Of a stretch of 64,000 nt of DNA, positions 35,439 to 44,910 are shown piece by piece. The notes beneath the pieces are model-generated. The model was not told the DNA's origin and did no database searches. It was given only the letters and a program-made list of their open reading frames with translations. The stretch is taken from positions 43,798 through 107,797 of the forward strand of contig NZ_BMWA01000019.1 of assembly GCF_014650995.1 (NCBI RefSeq), written 5' to 3'. The DNA comes from Streptomyces viridiviolaceus. Lineage in GTDB: Bacteria; Actinomycetota; Actinomycetes; Streptomycetales; Streptomycetaceae. Each line of letters begins with the position of its first letter. The first letter of the stretch is position 1. A program made the translations under genes and the position numbers.

Positions 35439-37939
35439 GCCTCCACCTCCTTGGGGGCTACGCCTGCGGGCGTCGCCGGGCCGATGCGGACGAGGGATCC
35501 GGGCAGCACCCCGGCGTCGGAGGCGACGCCGGTACCGGCCGAGTTCAGCGGGAGCCAGACCACCCGGTCGGGCATGTCGGTGATCTGCAGCGGGAGTTCC
35601 ACGACCCCCGCGGGACCGGTCACGGCGAGTACGTCGCCGTCCTTGACGCCCGCCTCGGCGGCCGTGGCGGGCGACACGCGTGCGCGTGCGGCGTGCCGGG
35701 TGCCGGCGAGCGCCTCGTCGCCCTGCTGGAGGAGACCGAGGTCCAGCAGCAGCCGGTGCCCGGCCAGTACGGCCTCCCCGGCGGCCGGCCGCGGCAGCGC
35801 GCTCGCGGTGTGCAGCGGCTCGGTGGCCCGCGGACCGTCCCAGGCGCCGAGCCGGTCGATCTCCGCGCGCGTGGTGCGCAGATCCGGCAGTCCCAGGTGT
35901 ACGTCCATGGCGTCGGCCAGCATCTGCAGCACCCGTCCGTCGGAGGGCGCGAGGCGGCGGGTCATCTGGTCGGGCTTGAGCGCAGAGTCGAAGGAACGCA
36001 CCCGGCCTTCCCAGTTGAGGAAGGTCCCGGCCTTCTCGGCGACCGCTGCGACCGGCAGGACGACGTCGGCGAGTTCGGTGACCTCGCTGGGCCGCAGCTC
36101 CAGCGACACCAGGAAGCCGACCTCGGCGAGTGCCTCACGCGCGCGCGCCGGGTCGGGCAGGTCGGCGACCTCCACGCCCGCGACCAGCAGGGCCTGGAGT
36201 TCGCCCCCGGCGGCGGCCTCGACGATCTGACCGGTGTCGCGTCCGTAGCGGTGCGGCAGCTCGGCCAGGCCCCAGACCGCGGCGACCTCCTGACGCGCCC
36301 GAGGGTCGGTGGCCGGACGCCCGCCGGGCAGCAGCGTGGGCAGCGCACCGGCCTCGATCGCGCCGCGCTCCCCGGCCCGGCGCGGGATCCACACCAGCCG
36401 GGCGCCGGTCGCGGAGGCGATCCGTACGGCGGAGGTGAGACCGCCGGCCACGGACGCCAGGCGCTCGCCGACGACGATCACGGCACCCTCGGCGCGCAGC
36501 GCTTCGGCGGCCCGGGCACCGTCGCCCTCCAGGCCGACGCCGCTCGCGAGCGCGTCGAGCCATTCGGTCTCGGTGCCGGGAGCGGCCGGCAGCAGCGTGC
36601 CGCCGGCCTTGTCCAGGCCGCGGGTGGCGTGCGTGGCGAGGGCGAAGACCCGCTGACCGTGCTTGCGCCACGCCTTGCGCAGCCGGAGGAAGACGCCGGG
36701 CGCCTCCTCCTCGGCCTCGAACCCGACCAGGAGAACCGCGGGCGCCTTCTCCAGGGAGGTGTACGTGACGCCCGTGCCGTCGAGGTCGTGGCCGCGGCCG
36801 GCGACCCGCGAGGCCAGGAAGTCGGCTTCCTCGAAGCTGTGCACGCGCGCGCGGAAGTCGATGTCGTTGGTGTCGAGCGCCACGCGCGCGAACTTGCTGT
36901 ACGCGTAGGCGTCCTCGACGGTGAGCCGCCCGCCGGTCAGGACACCGGTCCGGCCCCGCGAGGCGAGCAGACCCTGCGCGGCGATCTGCAGGGCCTCCGG
37001 CCACGAGGCCGGCTGCAGCTCCCCTTCGGCGTTGCGCACCAGCGGGGTCTGCAGCCGGTCCCGCATCTGCGCGTACCGGAAGGCGAACCGTCCCTTGTCG
37101 CAGATCCACTCCTCGTTGACCTCGGGGTCGTCGGCCGCGAGCCGCCGCATGACCTTGCCGCGCCGGTGGTCGGTGCGGGTGGCGCAGCCGCCGGAGCAGT
37201 GCTCGCAGACGGACGGGGAGGAAACCAGGTCGAAGGGGCGGGAGCGGAAGCGGTACGCCGCCGAGGTGAGCGCGCCCACCGGGCAGATCTGGATGGTGTT
37301 GCCGGAGAAGTACGACTCGAACGGGTCGCCCTCGCCGGTACCGACCTGCTGGAGCGCGCCGCGCTCGATCAGCTCGATCATCGGGTCGCCCGCGACCTGG
37401 TTGGAGAAGCGGGTGCAGCGGGCGCACAGTACGCACCGCTCGCGGTCGAGCAGCACCTGGGTGGAGATCGGCACGGGCTTCTCGTAGGTCCGCTTCTTTC
37501 CCTCGAAGCGGGACTCGGCGTTGCCGTGCGACATCGCCTGGTTCTGCAGCGGGCACTCGCCGCCCTTGTCGCAGACCGGGCAGTCCAGCGGGTGGTTGAT
37601 GAGCAGCAGCTCCATCACGCCGTGCTGGGCCTTCTCGGCGACGGGCGAGGTGAGGTGGGTCTTCACCACCATCCCGTCGGTGCAGGTGATGGTGCAGGAC
37701 GCCATGGGCTTGCGCTGGCCCTCGACCTCGACGATGCACTGGCGGCAGGCGCCGGCCGGGTCGAGGAGAGGGTGGTCGCAGAACCGGGGGATCTCGATGC
37801 CGAGCTGCTCGGCGGCGCGGATGACCAGGGTGCCCTTGGGCACGCTGATCTCGATGCCGTCGATCGTCAGCGTGACGAGGTCCTCCGGCGGGACCGCCGC
37901 CTCTCCTCCGCCGGAGGGAGCGCTTGTGGTCACAGTCAT
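35435..37939 (-). CDS. nuoG: NADH-quinone oxidoreductase subunit G
   Basis: An 834-aa Fe-S subunit of the peripheral arm. The N-terminal [2Fe-2S] domain has CDHPLLDPAGACRQC; the His-Cys cluster lies in HPLDCPVCDKGGECPLQ; two [4Fe-4S] sites follow (CVLCARC...CPVGALT) and a further Cys set CEHCSGGC. The rest is a molybdopterin-oxidoreductase-like domain without cofactor role. Start ATG at 37939 after CGGAGGTGAACGC, sharing ATGA with nuoF. Confidence 0.96.
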   Translation of the reverse strand: MTVTTSAPSGGGEAAVPPEDLVTLTIDGIEISVPKGTLVIRAAEQLGIEIPRFCDHPLLDPAGACRQCIVEVEGQRKPMASCTITCTDGMVVKTHLTSPVAEKAQHGVMELLLINHPLDCPVCDKGGECPLQNQAMSHGNAESRFEGKKRTYEKPVPISTQVLLDRERCVLCARCTRFSNQVAGDPMIELIERGALQQVGTGEGDPFESYFSGNTIQICPVGALTSAAYRFRSRPFDLVSSPSVCEHCSGGCATRTDHRRGKVMRRLAADDPEVNEEWICDKGRFAFRYAQMRDRLQTPLVRNAEGELQPASWPEALQIAAQGLLASRGRTGVLTGGRLTVEDAYAYSKFARVALDTNDIDFRARVHSFEEADFLASRVAGRGHDLDGTGVTYTSLEKAPAVLLVGFEAEEEAPGVFLRLRKAWRKHGQRVFALATHATRGLDKAGGTLLPAAPGTETEWLDALASGVGLEGDGARAAEALRAEGAVIVVGERLASVAGGLTSAVRIASATGARLVWIPRRAGERGAIEAGALPTLLPGGRPATDPRARQEVAAVWGLAELPHRYGRDTGQIVEAAAGGELQALLVAGVEVADLPDPARAREALAEVGFLVSLELRPSEVTELADVVLPVAAVAEKAGTFLNWEGRVRSFDSALKPDQMTRRLAPSDGRVLQMLADAMDVHLGLPDLRTTRAEIDRLGAWDGPRATEPLHTASALPRPAAGEAVLAGHRLLLDLGLLQQGDEALAGTRHAARARVSPATAAEAGVKDGDVLAVTGPAGVVELPLQITDMPDRVVWLPLNSAGTGVASDAGVLPGSLVRIGPATPAGVAPKEVEA

Positions 37940-39285
37940 GCGTTCACCTCCGTACGGTGATCGGCCCAGGCCGTCGACTTGGCCGGGTCGAAGGGGCAGC
38001 CGCGGCCCGTGATGTGCTGCTCGTACTCCTCGCGGAAGTACTTCAGCGAGGAGAAGATCGGCGAGGCGGCACCGTCGCCGAGGGCGCAGAAGGATTTGCC
38101 GTTGATGTTGTCGGCGATGTCGTTCAGCTTGTCGAGGTCGGCCATGACGCCCTTGCCGGCCTCGATGTCGCGCAGCAATTGCACGAGCCAGTACGTCCCT
38201 TCGCGGCAGGGCGTGCACTTGCCGCAGGACTCGTGGGCGTAGAACTCGGTCCAGCGGGTGACGGCGCGGACGACGCAGGTCGTCTCGTCGAAGCACTGCA
38301 GGGCCTTGGTGCCGAGCATGGAACCCGCGGCGCCCACTCCTTCGTAGTCAAGAGGGACGTCCAGGTGCTCGGCGGTGAACATCGGCGTCGAGGAGCCGCC
38401 CGGCGTCCAGAACTTCAGCCGGTGGCCGGGGCGCATGCCGCCGCTCATGTCGAGCAGCTGGCGCAGCGTGATGCCGAGCGGGGCCTCGTACTGACCGGGG
38501 CTGGCGACGTGGCCGCTGAGCGAGTAGAGCGTGAAGCCCGGGGACTTCTCGCTGCCCATCGACCTGAACCACTCCTTGCCCTTGTTCAGGATCGCGGGAA
38601 CCGACGCGATGGACTCGACGTTGTTCACCACAGTCGGGCACGCATAGAGGCCCGCGACGGCAGGGAAGGGGGGACGGAGCCGCGGTTGACCACGGCGGCC
38701 TTCGAGCGAGTCGAGCAGCGCGGTCTCCTCACCGCAGATGTACGCGCCCGCGCCCGCGTGCACGGTGAGTTCGAGGTCGAGTCCGCTGCCCAGGATGTTC
38801 TCGCCGAGGAAGCCCGCCGCGTAGGCCTCGCGCACGGCCGAGTGCAGCCGCCGCAACACGGGGACGACTTCACCACGCAGATAAATGAAGGCATGCGACG
38901 ACCTGATGGCGTAACACGCGATGACGATGCCCTCGATGAGGCTGTGCGGGTTCGCGAAGAGGAGCGGGATGTCCTTGCAGGTGCCCGGCTCCGACTCGTC
39001 GGCGTTGACAACAAGATAGTGAGGCTTGCCGTCCCCCTGGGGAATGAACTGCCACTTCATCCCCGTCGGGAACCCCGCGCCGCCGCGGCCGCGCAGACCG
39101 GAGTCCTTGACGTACGCGATCAGGTCGTCCGGCGACATCGCCAGCGCCTTGCGGAGCCCCTCGTACCCCTCGTGCCTCCGGTAGACGTCCAGAGTCCAGG
39201 ACTCGTCCTCGTCCCAGAAGGCCGACAGCACGGGTGCGAGCAGCTTCTCCGGGCTGGTGTCCTTGATCTCGGTTGCCAAGGTCAT
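37936..39285 (-). CDS. nuoF: NADH-quinone oxidoreductase subunit F
   Basis: A 449-aa NADH- and FMN-binding subunit that accepts hydride from NADH. Shows RGRGGAGFPTGMKW (FMN/NADH loop), NADESEPGTCKD, GAGAYICGEETALL, and the N3 cluster ligands CGKCTPCREG plus a later Cys in SFCALGDGAA. The ATG at 39285 shares its A with the nuoE stop (TGATG); a GTG one codon earlier is an equal alternative with the same AGGAGG site. Confidence 0.97.
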   Translation of the reverse strand: MTLATEIKDTSPEKLLAPVLSAFWDEDESWTLDVYRRHEGYEGLRKALAMSPDDLIAYVKDSGLRGRGGAGFPTGMKWQFIPQGDGKPHYLVVNADESEPGTCKDIPLLFANPHSLIEGIVIACYAIRSSHAFIYLRGEVVPVLRRLHSAVREAYAAGFLGENILGSGLDLELTVHAGAGAYICGEETALLDSLEGRRGQPRLRPPFPAVAGLYACPTVVNNVESIASVPAILNKGKEWFRSMGSEKSPGFTLYSLSGHVASPGQYEAPLGITLRQLLDMSGGMRPGHRLKFWTPGGSSTPMFTAEHLDVPLDYEGVGAAGSMLGTKALQCFDETTCVVRAVTRWTEFYAHESCGKCTPCREGTYWLVQLLRDIEAGKGVMADLDKLNDIADNINGKSFCALGDGAASPIFSSLKYFREEYEQHITGRGCPFDPAKSTAWADHRTEVNA

Positions 39286-40157
39286 CACTCCCCCTCCTCG
39301 GCGGTAGGCCCGGCCGGGTGGGACGGGTCGGATGCCGATGTGTCCTGCGGCGCGTCGTGCGAGCTCAGGTGCTCCGTGGGGGACGGCTCGTGCACGACCC
39401 GGTCCTGCGGCGCGTCGTGCGGCCCGCCGTCCCGCGGGTGCACCACGCGCGCGGGTGCGGTCTCTCCCTTGGCCAGGCGGAGACCCACCAGCGAGGCGGG
39501 ACCCGCGCTGCCGCCGGCCGCGACGGCGCCGTCCCGCTCGTCGGGGAAGCCGGCGAGGATCCGGGCGGTCTCCTTGAAGGTGCACAGCGGCGCCCCGCGC
39601 GTGGGCGTCACCGGCCGTCCCGCGCGCAGGTCGTCGACGAGGCGCCTGACGCTCGTCGGGGTCTGGTTGTCGAAGAACTCCCAGTTGACCATCACGACCG
39701 GCGCGTAGTCGCAGGCCGCGTTGCACTCGATGTGCTCCAGGGTGACCTTGCCGTCCTCGGTGGTCTCGCCGTTGCCGACGCCCAGGTGCTCCTGGAGGGA
39801 CTCGAAGATGGCGTCGCCGCCCATTACCGCGCACAGCGTGTTGGTGCACACGCCGACCTGGTAGTCGCCGCTCGGCCTGCGCCGGTACATGGTGTAGAAG
39901 GTGGCGACGGCGGTGACCTCGGCCGTGGTGAGGCCCAGCATGTCCGCGCAGAACTGCATCCCGGTGCGCGTGACGTGCCCCTCTTCCGACTGCACGAGGT
40001 GCAGCAGCGGCAGAAGGGCGGACCGGGAGTCCGGGTAGCGGGCGATGACCTCGCGCGCGTCGGTCTCCAGCCGCGCTCGGACGTCGTCCGGGTAGGCGGG
40101 CGCGGGCAGCTCGGGCATGCCCAGGCTGACGCCGCGCTCCGAAGAACTGGTGGTCAC
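39285..40157 (-). CDS. nuoE: NADH-quinone oxidoreductase subunit E with a repetitive C-terminal tail
   Basis: A 290-aa thioredoxin-fold subunit holding [2Fe-2S] cluster N1a with ligands C104, C109, C145 and C149 (CTNTLC, CNAAC). Residues about 1-190 are the usual subunit; the remaining about 100 are a Pro/His/Asp/Ala-rich tail with HDAPQD twice, encoded by a 20-bp exact repeat. GTG at 40157 overlaps the nuoD stop (GTGA). Confidence 0.95.
   Translation of the reverse strand: MTTSSSERGVSLGMPELPAPAYPDDVRARLETDAREVIARYPDSRSALLPLLHLVQSEEGHVTRTGMQFCADMLGLTTAEVTAVATFYTMYRRRPSGDYQVGVCTNTLCAVMGGDAIFESLQEHLGVGNGETTEDGKVTLEHIECNAACDYAPVVMVNWEFFDNQTPTSVRRLVDDLRAGRPVTPTRGAPLCTFKETARILAGFPDERDGAVAAGGSAGPASLVGLRLAKGETAPARVVHPRDGGPHDAPQDRVVHEPSPTEHLSSHDAPQDTSASDPSHPAGPTAEEGE
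39342..39421. repeat. 20-bp exact direct repeat in the nuoE tail
   Basis: GTCCTGCGGCGCGTCGTGCG occurs at 39342-39361 and again at 39402-39421, exactly 60 bp apart and in frame with nuoE. It encodes the HDAPQD repeat. Confidence 0.9.
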
Positions 40158-41494
40158 CGGTCGACGCCTCCCATCACGGGGTCGATGGACGCGACGGCGA
40201 CGATGACGTCGGCGACCTGGCCGCCCTCGCACATCGCCGCCATGGCCTGCAGGTTGGTGAAGGACGGGTCGCGGAAGTGGACCCGGTAGGGACGGGTGCC
40301 GCCGTCGGACACGACGTGCACCCCGAGCTCGCCCTTGGGCGACTCGACCGCGGCGTACGCCTGTCCCGGCGGGACGCGGAAGCCCTCGGTGACCAGCTTG
40401 AAGTGGTGGATCAGGGCCTCCATGGAGGTGCCCATGATCTTCTTGATGTGGTCGAGGGAGTTGCCCAGTCCGTCCGGTCCCAGGGCGAGCTGGGCGGGCC
40501 AGGCGATCTTCTTGTCGGCGACCATGACCGGGCCGGGCTGGAGCCGGTCCAGGCACTGTTCGACGATCCTGAGCGACTGGCGCATCTCCTCCAGCCGGAT
40601 CAGGAAGCGGCCGTAGGAGTCGCAGGTGTCGGCGGTCGGGATGTCGAAGTCGTACGTCTCGTAGCCGCAGTAGGGCTGCGTCTTGCGCAGGTCGTGGGGC
40701 AGGCCGGTGGAGCGCAGGATCGGACCGGTGGCGCCGAGGGCCATGCAGCCTGCCAGGTCCAGGTAGCCGACGTCCTGCATGCGGGCCTTGAAGATGGGGT
40801 TCCCGGTGGCGAGCTTGTCGTACTCCGGGAGGTTCTTCTTCATCTTCTTCACGAACTCGCGGATCTGGTCCACCGCGCCGGGCGGCAGGTCCTGGGCGAG
40901 TCCGCCGGGGCGGATGTACGCGTGGTTCATCCGCAGGCCGGTGATCAGCTCGTAGATGTCGAGAATCAGTTCACGATCACGGAAGCCGTAGATCATGATC
41001 GTGGTGGCGCCGAGCTCCATGCCGCCGGTGGCGATGCACACCAGGTGGGAGGAGAGCCGGTTCAGCTCCATCAGGAGCACTCGGATGACCGAGGCCCGGT
41101 CCGGGATCTCGTCCTCGATGCCGAGGAGCTTCTCGACGCCCAGGCAGTACGCCGTCTCGTTGAAGAACGGCGTCAGGTAGTCCATGCGCGTCACGAAGGT
41201 GGTGCCCTGCGTCCACGTCCGGTACTCGAGGTTCTTCTCGATGCCGGTGTGCAGGTAGCCGATGCCGCACCGGGCCTCGGTGACGGTCTCTCCGTCGATC
41301 TCCAGGATCAGACGGAGCACGCCGTGCGTGGACGGGTGCTGCGGTCCCATGTTGACGACGATGCGCTCGTCGTCGGCGCGGGTGGCGGACTGGACGACCT
41401 CGTCCCAGTCGCCTCCGGTGACCGTGTAGACGGTGCCTTCCGTGGTCTCGCGCGCCGAGGCTGCGGACGCCGCGGATGCGTTCGAGGTGCTCAT
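40154..41494 (-). CDS. nuoD: NADH-quinone oxidoreductase subunit D
   Basis: A 446-aa subunit homologous to the large subunit of NiFe hydrogenases; with NuoB it forms the quinone site. NMGPQHPSTHGVLRL, RCGIGYLHTGIEK, the conserved MDYLTPFFNE and the C-terminal DPVMGGVDR are all intact. The ATG at 41494 lies in ATGA shared with nuoC. The first about 30 residues (Ser/Ala/Thr-rich) are an extension. Confidence 0.97.
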   Translation of the reverse strand: MSTSNASAASAASARETTEGTVYTVTGGDWDEVVQSATRADDERIVVNMGPQHPSTHGVLRLILEIDGETVTEARCGIGYLHTGIEKNLEYRTWTQGTTFVTRMDYLTPFFNETAYCLGVEKLLGIEDEIPDRASVIRVLLMELNRLSSHLVCIATGGMELGATTIMIYGFRDRELILDIYELITGLRMNHAYIRPGGLAQDLPPGAVDQIREFVKKMKKNLPEYDKLATGNPIFKARMQDVGYLDLAGCMALGATGPILRSTGLPHDLRKTQPYCGYETYDFDIPTADTCDSYGRFLIRLEEMRQSLRIVEQCLDRLQPGPVMVADKKIAWPAQLALGPDGLGNSLDHIKKIMGTSMEALIHHFKLVTEGFRVPPGQAYAAVESPKGELGVHVVSDGGTRPYRVHFRDPSFTNLQAMAAMCEGGQVADVIVAVASIDPVMGGVDR

Positions 41495-42227
41495 GAGTAC
41501 GACCTCCGCTGGTCCGGAGCCGGGATCTGGGCGCCCTTGTACTCGACGGGGATGCCGCCGAGGGGGTAGTCCTTGCGCTGCGGGTGGCCCTGCCAGTCGT
41601 CCGGCATCATGATCCGCGTCAGGGCCGGGTGACCGTCGAAGACGATGCCGAAGAAGTCGTACGTCTCGCGCTCGTGCCAGTCGTTCGTCGGATAGATGGA
41701 GAACAGCGACGGGATGTGCGGGTCGCTGTCGGGCGCGCTGACTTCGAGACGGATCACCCGGTTGTGGGTGATCGAGCGCAGGTGGTAGACGGCGTGCAGC
41801 TCGCGGCCCTTGTCGTTCGGGTAGTGGACACCGCTGACGCCGGTGCACAGCTCGAAGCGCAGGGCCGGGTCGTCGCGCAGGGTGCGGGCGACGAGGACGA
41901 GGTGCTCACGTTCGATGTGGAAGGTCAGCTCGTCGCGGTCGACGACCGTCTTCTCGATGGCGTTGGCGGGCAGGAGCCCCTGCTCCTCCAGGGCGCCCTC
42001 CAGTTCGTCGGCGACCTCGTCGAACCAGCCGCCGTAGGGCCTGCTCGCCGGTCCCGGGAGGCGGACCGAGCGGACCAGCCCGCCGTAACCGGAGGTGTCG
42101 CCGCCGTTGTTGGCGCCGAACATCCCGCGCTGGACGCGGATCTCCTCACCGCCCTGGCCGCGCTGGCCGGGCAGGTTGGAGGCGGAGAGGTCCTTCTCGG
42201 GGTTGACCCCGTTGCCGTTCGCGTCGC

Positions 42228-42231
<4 letters not shown>
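41491..42231 (-). CDS. nuoC: NADH-quinone oxidoreductase subunit C
   Basis: A 246-aa peripheral-arm subunit. The 30-kDa subunit signature ERETYDFFGIVFDGHPALTR is present, as are the PDDWQGHPQRKDYPLGG end and LHAVYHLRSI. An N-terminal extension of about 70 residues (DANGNGVNPEKDLSASNLPG and following Gly/Arg-rich sequence) is typical of actinobacterial copies. GTG at 42231 overlaps the nuoB stop. Confidence 0.95.
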
Positions 42232-42782
<551 letters not shown>

Positions 42783-42795
42783 GACTAAAGGCCCC

Positions 42796-43155
42796 TCAGT
42801 CCCATTCCAGGCCGCCGCGCCGCCATACGTACGCGTACGCGACGAAGACGGTGAGCACGAAGAGCAGCATCTCCACGAGCCCGAAAATCCCCAGGGCGTC
42901 GAAGGTGACGGCCCAGGGGTAGAGGAAGACGATCTCGATGTCGAAGACGATGAAGAGCATCGCCGTCAGGTAGTACTTGATGGGGAAACGCCCGCCGCCG
43001 GCCGGCGTGGGGGTCGGCTCGATGCCGCACTCGTAGGCCTCGAGCCTGGCCCGGTTGTACCGCTTCGGACCGATCAGCGTGGCCATGACCACGGAGAAGA
43101 TCGCAAAGCCTGCCCCGAGGGCTCCCAGTACGAGGATGGGCGCATACGCGTTCAC
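42796..43155 (-). CDS. nuoA: NADH-quinone oxidoreductase subunit A
   Basis: A 119-aa membrane subunit with three helices; the conserved loop YECGIEPTPTPAGGGRFPIKYYL and FDIEIVFLYPWAV with its acidic residues are present. First gene of the nuo operon; GTG at 43155 has GAGGAG 4 nt upstream. The likely promoter and a candidate Rex operator lie about 110-150 nt upstream. Confidence 0.97.
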   Translation of the reverse strand: MNAYAPILVLGALGAGFAIFSVVMATLIGPKRYNRARLEAYECGIEPTPTPAGGGRFPIKYYLTAMLFIVFDIEIVFLYPWAVTFDALGIFGLVEMLLFVLTVFVAYAYVWRRGGLEWD

Positions 43156-43262
43156 CGCTCCTCGCTCCTCTCAGTCGGCACTGACTGCTGGCGGTTTGCC
43201 TGGACTCACGGCCGCCCCAGCAGTCCCACGAGCCCCGCTCGTCCCGGCGAAGATCGCGAACA

Positions 43263-43278
43263 TGTGAAGCAGGTCACA
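43263..43278. promoter_or_regulatory. Candidate Rex (NADH-sensing repressor) operator for nuo
   Basis: TGTGAAGCAGGTCACA is a 16-bp near-palindrome matching the known Streptomyces Rex site TGTGAACNNNTTCACA at 11 of its 13 fixed positions. It lies about 108 nt upstream of nuoA. Rex is known to control nuo in S. coelicolor, repressing respiratory genes when NADH is low relative to NAD+. The match and position agree with that; binding is inferred. Confidence 0.7.
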
Positions 43279-43294
43279 AGCCCGACTGCCACGC

Positions 43295-43300
43295 ATCTTA
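43295..43300 (-). promoter_or_regulatory. Candidate -10 hexamer of the nuo promoter
   Basis: On the minus strand TAAGAT reads from 43300 to 43295, which would start transcription near 43288 and place the Rex-like site at about +10 to +25, a position suited to repression. No convincing -35 is seen at 17-18 nt spacing, so this is weak. Confidence 0.3.
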
Positions 43301-43898
43301 TGCCCGCCGCTCTGTGATCTGCGACACGGGGTATTGCACAAGCTTTGTGATCTCCACCACCTGACGAAGGATCATGAAGTCGGATGAGCAGTGATCTTCA
43401 TACAAGAAGCGTTCGACTGGTCACCAGAGGTGACAATTTTACGTGTCATCGCTGATCAGGAGGGGCGTCTCCATATCAAGATGCTTCCCTTGCATGCAAA
43501 TTGGTGCTGGACGCGATCTCTTGGTAGAGGCGCCCGTTCACACATCAGAGGGAGGGGCGGGGTGCGATGTGGACGCGTGCACGCGTTCACGAGCGCCGCG
43601 GGGCCGAATCCGCCCGGGGACGCGACCGCCCCGGTAACCGTTCCGTGACCTCCGCCACATCCATGAGAGGCGCCTGAGAACCGGGCTTGGCCAACTGCCT
43701 CAACAAGTGGTAGGCGCGGGGCAATTCGGGCGTAACGATCAAAGTCCGTGATCACAGGCCGATTACGGTGCGCCCGCAATGTCCGTTACGGCGTCAATAA
43801 AGGGCGACACGCCCGGGATTCAAGTGCCCCATTGAACAATTGTGGCGCAGGACACGTTTCTTGAAGGTATGGAGGAGCTCCTGATACCGGTTGTACTC

Positions 43899-44744
43899 AT
43901 GTCCCACACCGCTCACATACGCAGCCACCGGAAGCCCCGCCGCAGCGCGTCCACTCTCGCGATGCGGGCCGGAGTTGCCGGTGGCGTCCTCAGCACCCTG
44001 GCAGTCGCCGGGGCGTCCGGCTCGGCGAACGCGGCCGAGCCGGTGACGCAGACCCTCGAACTGCCCACCCTGACGGCCGACCTGGCCGCTCAGGTCGCCC
44101 AGTCCGCGGACGCCACGCAGCAGGCCGCCGCGAGCTACGAGCTGCGGGCCGAGCGCGACGCGGCCGCCGCCAAGGCGGCCAAGGAGGCCAAGGCGGACCT
44201 CGCCGAGGCCAAGAAGAAGGCCGCGGAGGCCAAGAAGAAGGCCGAGGAGGCCGCCCGCAAGGAGGCCGCCGAGCGCGCCGCCCGCGCCACCGAGCGCGCC
44301 ACGCTCAGCGCCTCCGTGGACACCGGCTCCTCCGCGAGCACGGGCAGCAGCGCCGGCTCAAGCACCAGCACCAGCACGTCCACGGCCACCGGTTCGGCCG
44401 CCGCGGTCGTCTCCTTCGTCCAGTCGCAGGTCGGCGACGCCTACGTCTCCGGCGGCACCGGTCCCAACTCCTGGGACTGCTCCGGCCTCGTCCAGGCCGC
44501 CTTCAAGCAGGTCGGCATCGACCTGCCGCGCGTCTCCCAGGCCCAGTCGACCGCCGGCACCCAGGTGTCGCTGAGCAACCTCCAGCCGGGCGACATCCTC
44601 TACTGGGGTGGTGCGGGCAGCGCCTACCACGTGGGCGTGTACGTCGGCGACGGCATGTTCGTCGGCGCGCAGAACCCGTCCACCGGCGTCGCGCTGAAGC
44701 CGCTGTCGTACGACCCGCCGAGCGGCGCGGTGCGCGTGCTCTGA
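43899..44744 (+). CDS. Secreted NlpC/P60 peptidoglycan endopeptidase
   Basis: A 281-aa secreted cell-wall hydrolase. A signal peptide with basic start (HRKPRRS) ends near SANAAEP (about residue 46). Residues about 60-145 are an Ala/Lys/Glu-rich coiled coil, then a Ser/Thr-rich linker, then the C-terminal NlpC/P60 domain with catalytic Cys in WDCSGLVQAAF, and His in AYHVGVYVGDG. It should cut gamma-D-Glu-diamino acid bonds in stem peptides. The start is uncertain: ATG 43899 gives a standard signal peptide; ATG 43869 has a nearer GAAGG but adds ten hydrophobic residues. Confidence 0.9.
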   Translation: MSHTAHIRSHRKPRRSASTLAMRAGVAGGVLSTLAVAGASGSANAAEPVTQTLELPTLTADLAAQVAQSADATQQAAASYELRAERDAAAAKAAKEAKADLAEAKKKAAEAKKKAEEAARKEAAERAARATERATLSASVDTGSSASTGSSAGSSTSTSTSTATGSAAAVVSFVQSQVGDAYVSGGTGPNSWDCSGLVQAAFKQVGIDLPRVSQAQSTAGTQVSLSNLQPGDILYWGGAGSAYHVGVYVGDGMFVGAQNPSTGVALKPLSYDPPSGAVRVL

Positions 44745-44767
44745 CGCTCGCACCGGGCACAACCGTA

Positions 44768-44804
44768 CGAAGGGCCGCAGCCGCTCGGGGGCTGCGGCCC
44801 TTCG
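44768..44804 (+). terminator. 15-bp perfect hairpin after the NlpC/P60 gene
   Basis: CGAAGGGCCGCAGCC (44768-44782) and GGCTGCGGCCCTTCG (44790-44804) form a perfect stem with a 7-nt loop, 24 nt after the stop codon. Confidence 0.85.
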
Positions 44805-44808
44805 GGCT

Positions 44809-44839
44809 CTCCCCGCTCTCCCCGCTCTCCCCGCTCTCC
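44809..44839. repeat. 9-bp tandem repeat CTCCCCGCT
   Basis: Three exact copies at 44809, 44818 and 44827 plus a partial fourth, directly after the terminator hairpin. Confidence 0.9.
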
Positions 44840-44910
44840 GGGCGCTCCTGGCATGCTCGGCGCGGGCCGGCTCTCCACCGGCCCGTCCACGAGACGAAGG
44901 AGAGAACGTC

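Larger units (their letters stand above)
43156..43898. other. 743-nt divergent region between nuoA and the NlpC/P60 gene, with several palindromes
   Basis: Besides the Rex-like site, the region holds CACAA-GCT-TTGTG (43337-43349), GTCACC-AGA-GGTGAC (43420-43434), TTGCATGCAA (43490-43499), and a possible long-range stem GGGCGTCTC (43463-43471) with GAGGCGCCC (43527-43535). The 43380-43500 stretch is markedly less GC-rich than its surroundings. No convincing protein is encoded; a short open frame at 43391-43648 has no recognisable features. It may hold a small RNA or a long 5' leader for the hydrolase gene. No ydaO-type riboswitch is present here. Confidence 0.55.

Noticed and set aside
43391..43648. 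Small 85-codon gene in the nuoA-NlpC/P60 gap
   Set aside because: No ribosome-binding site, no motif, and codon use unlike the surroundings; more likely regulatory DNA or RNA.
43156..43898. A second ydaO riboswitch before the NlpC/P60 gene
   Set aside because: The GGGGGACCC and CCCGAACCCGACAG landmarks are missing.
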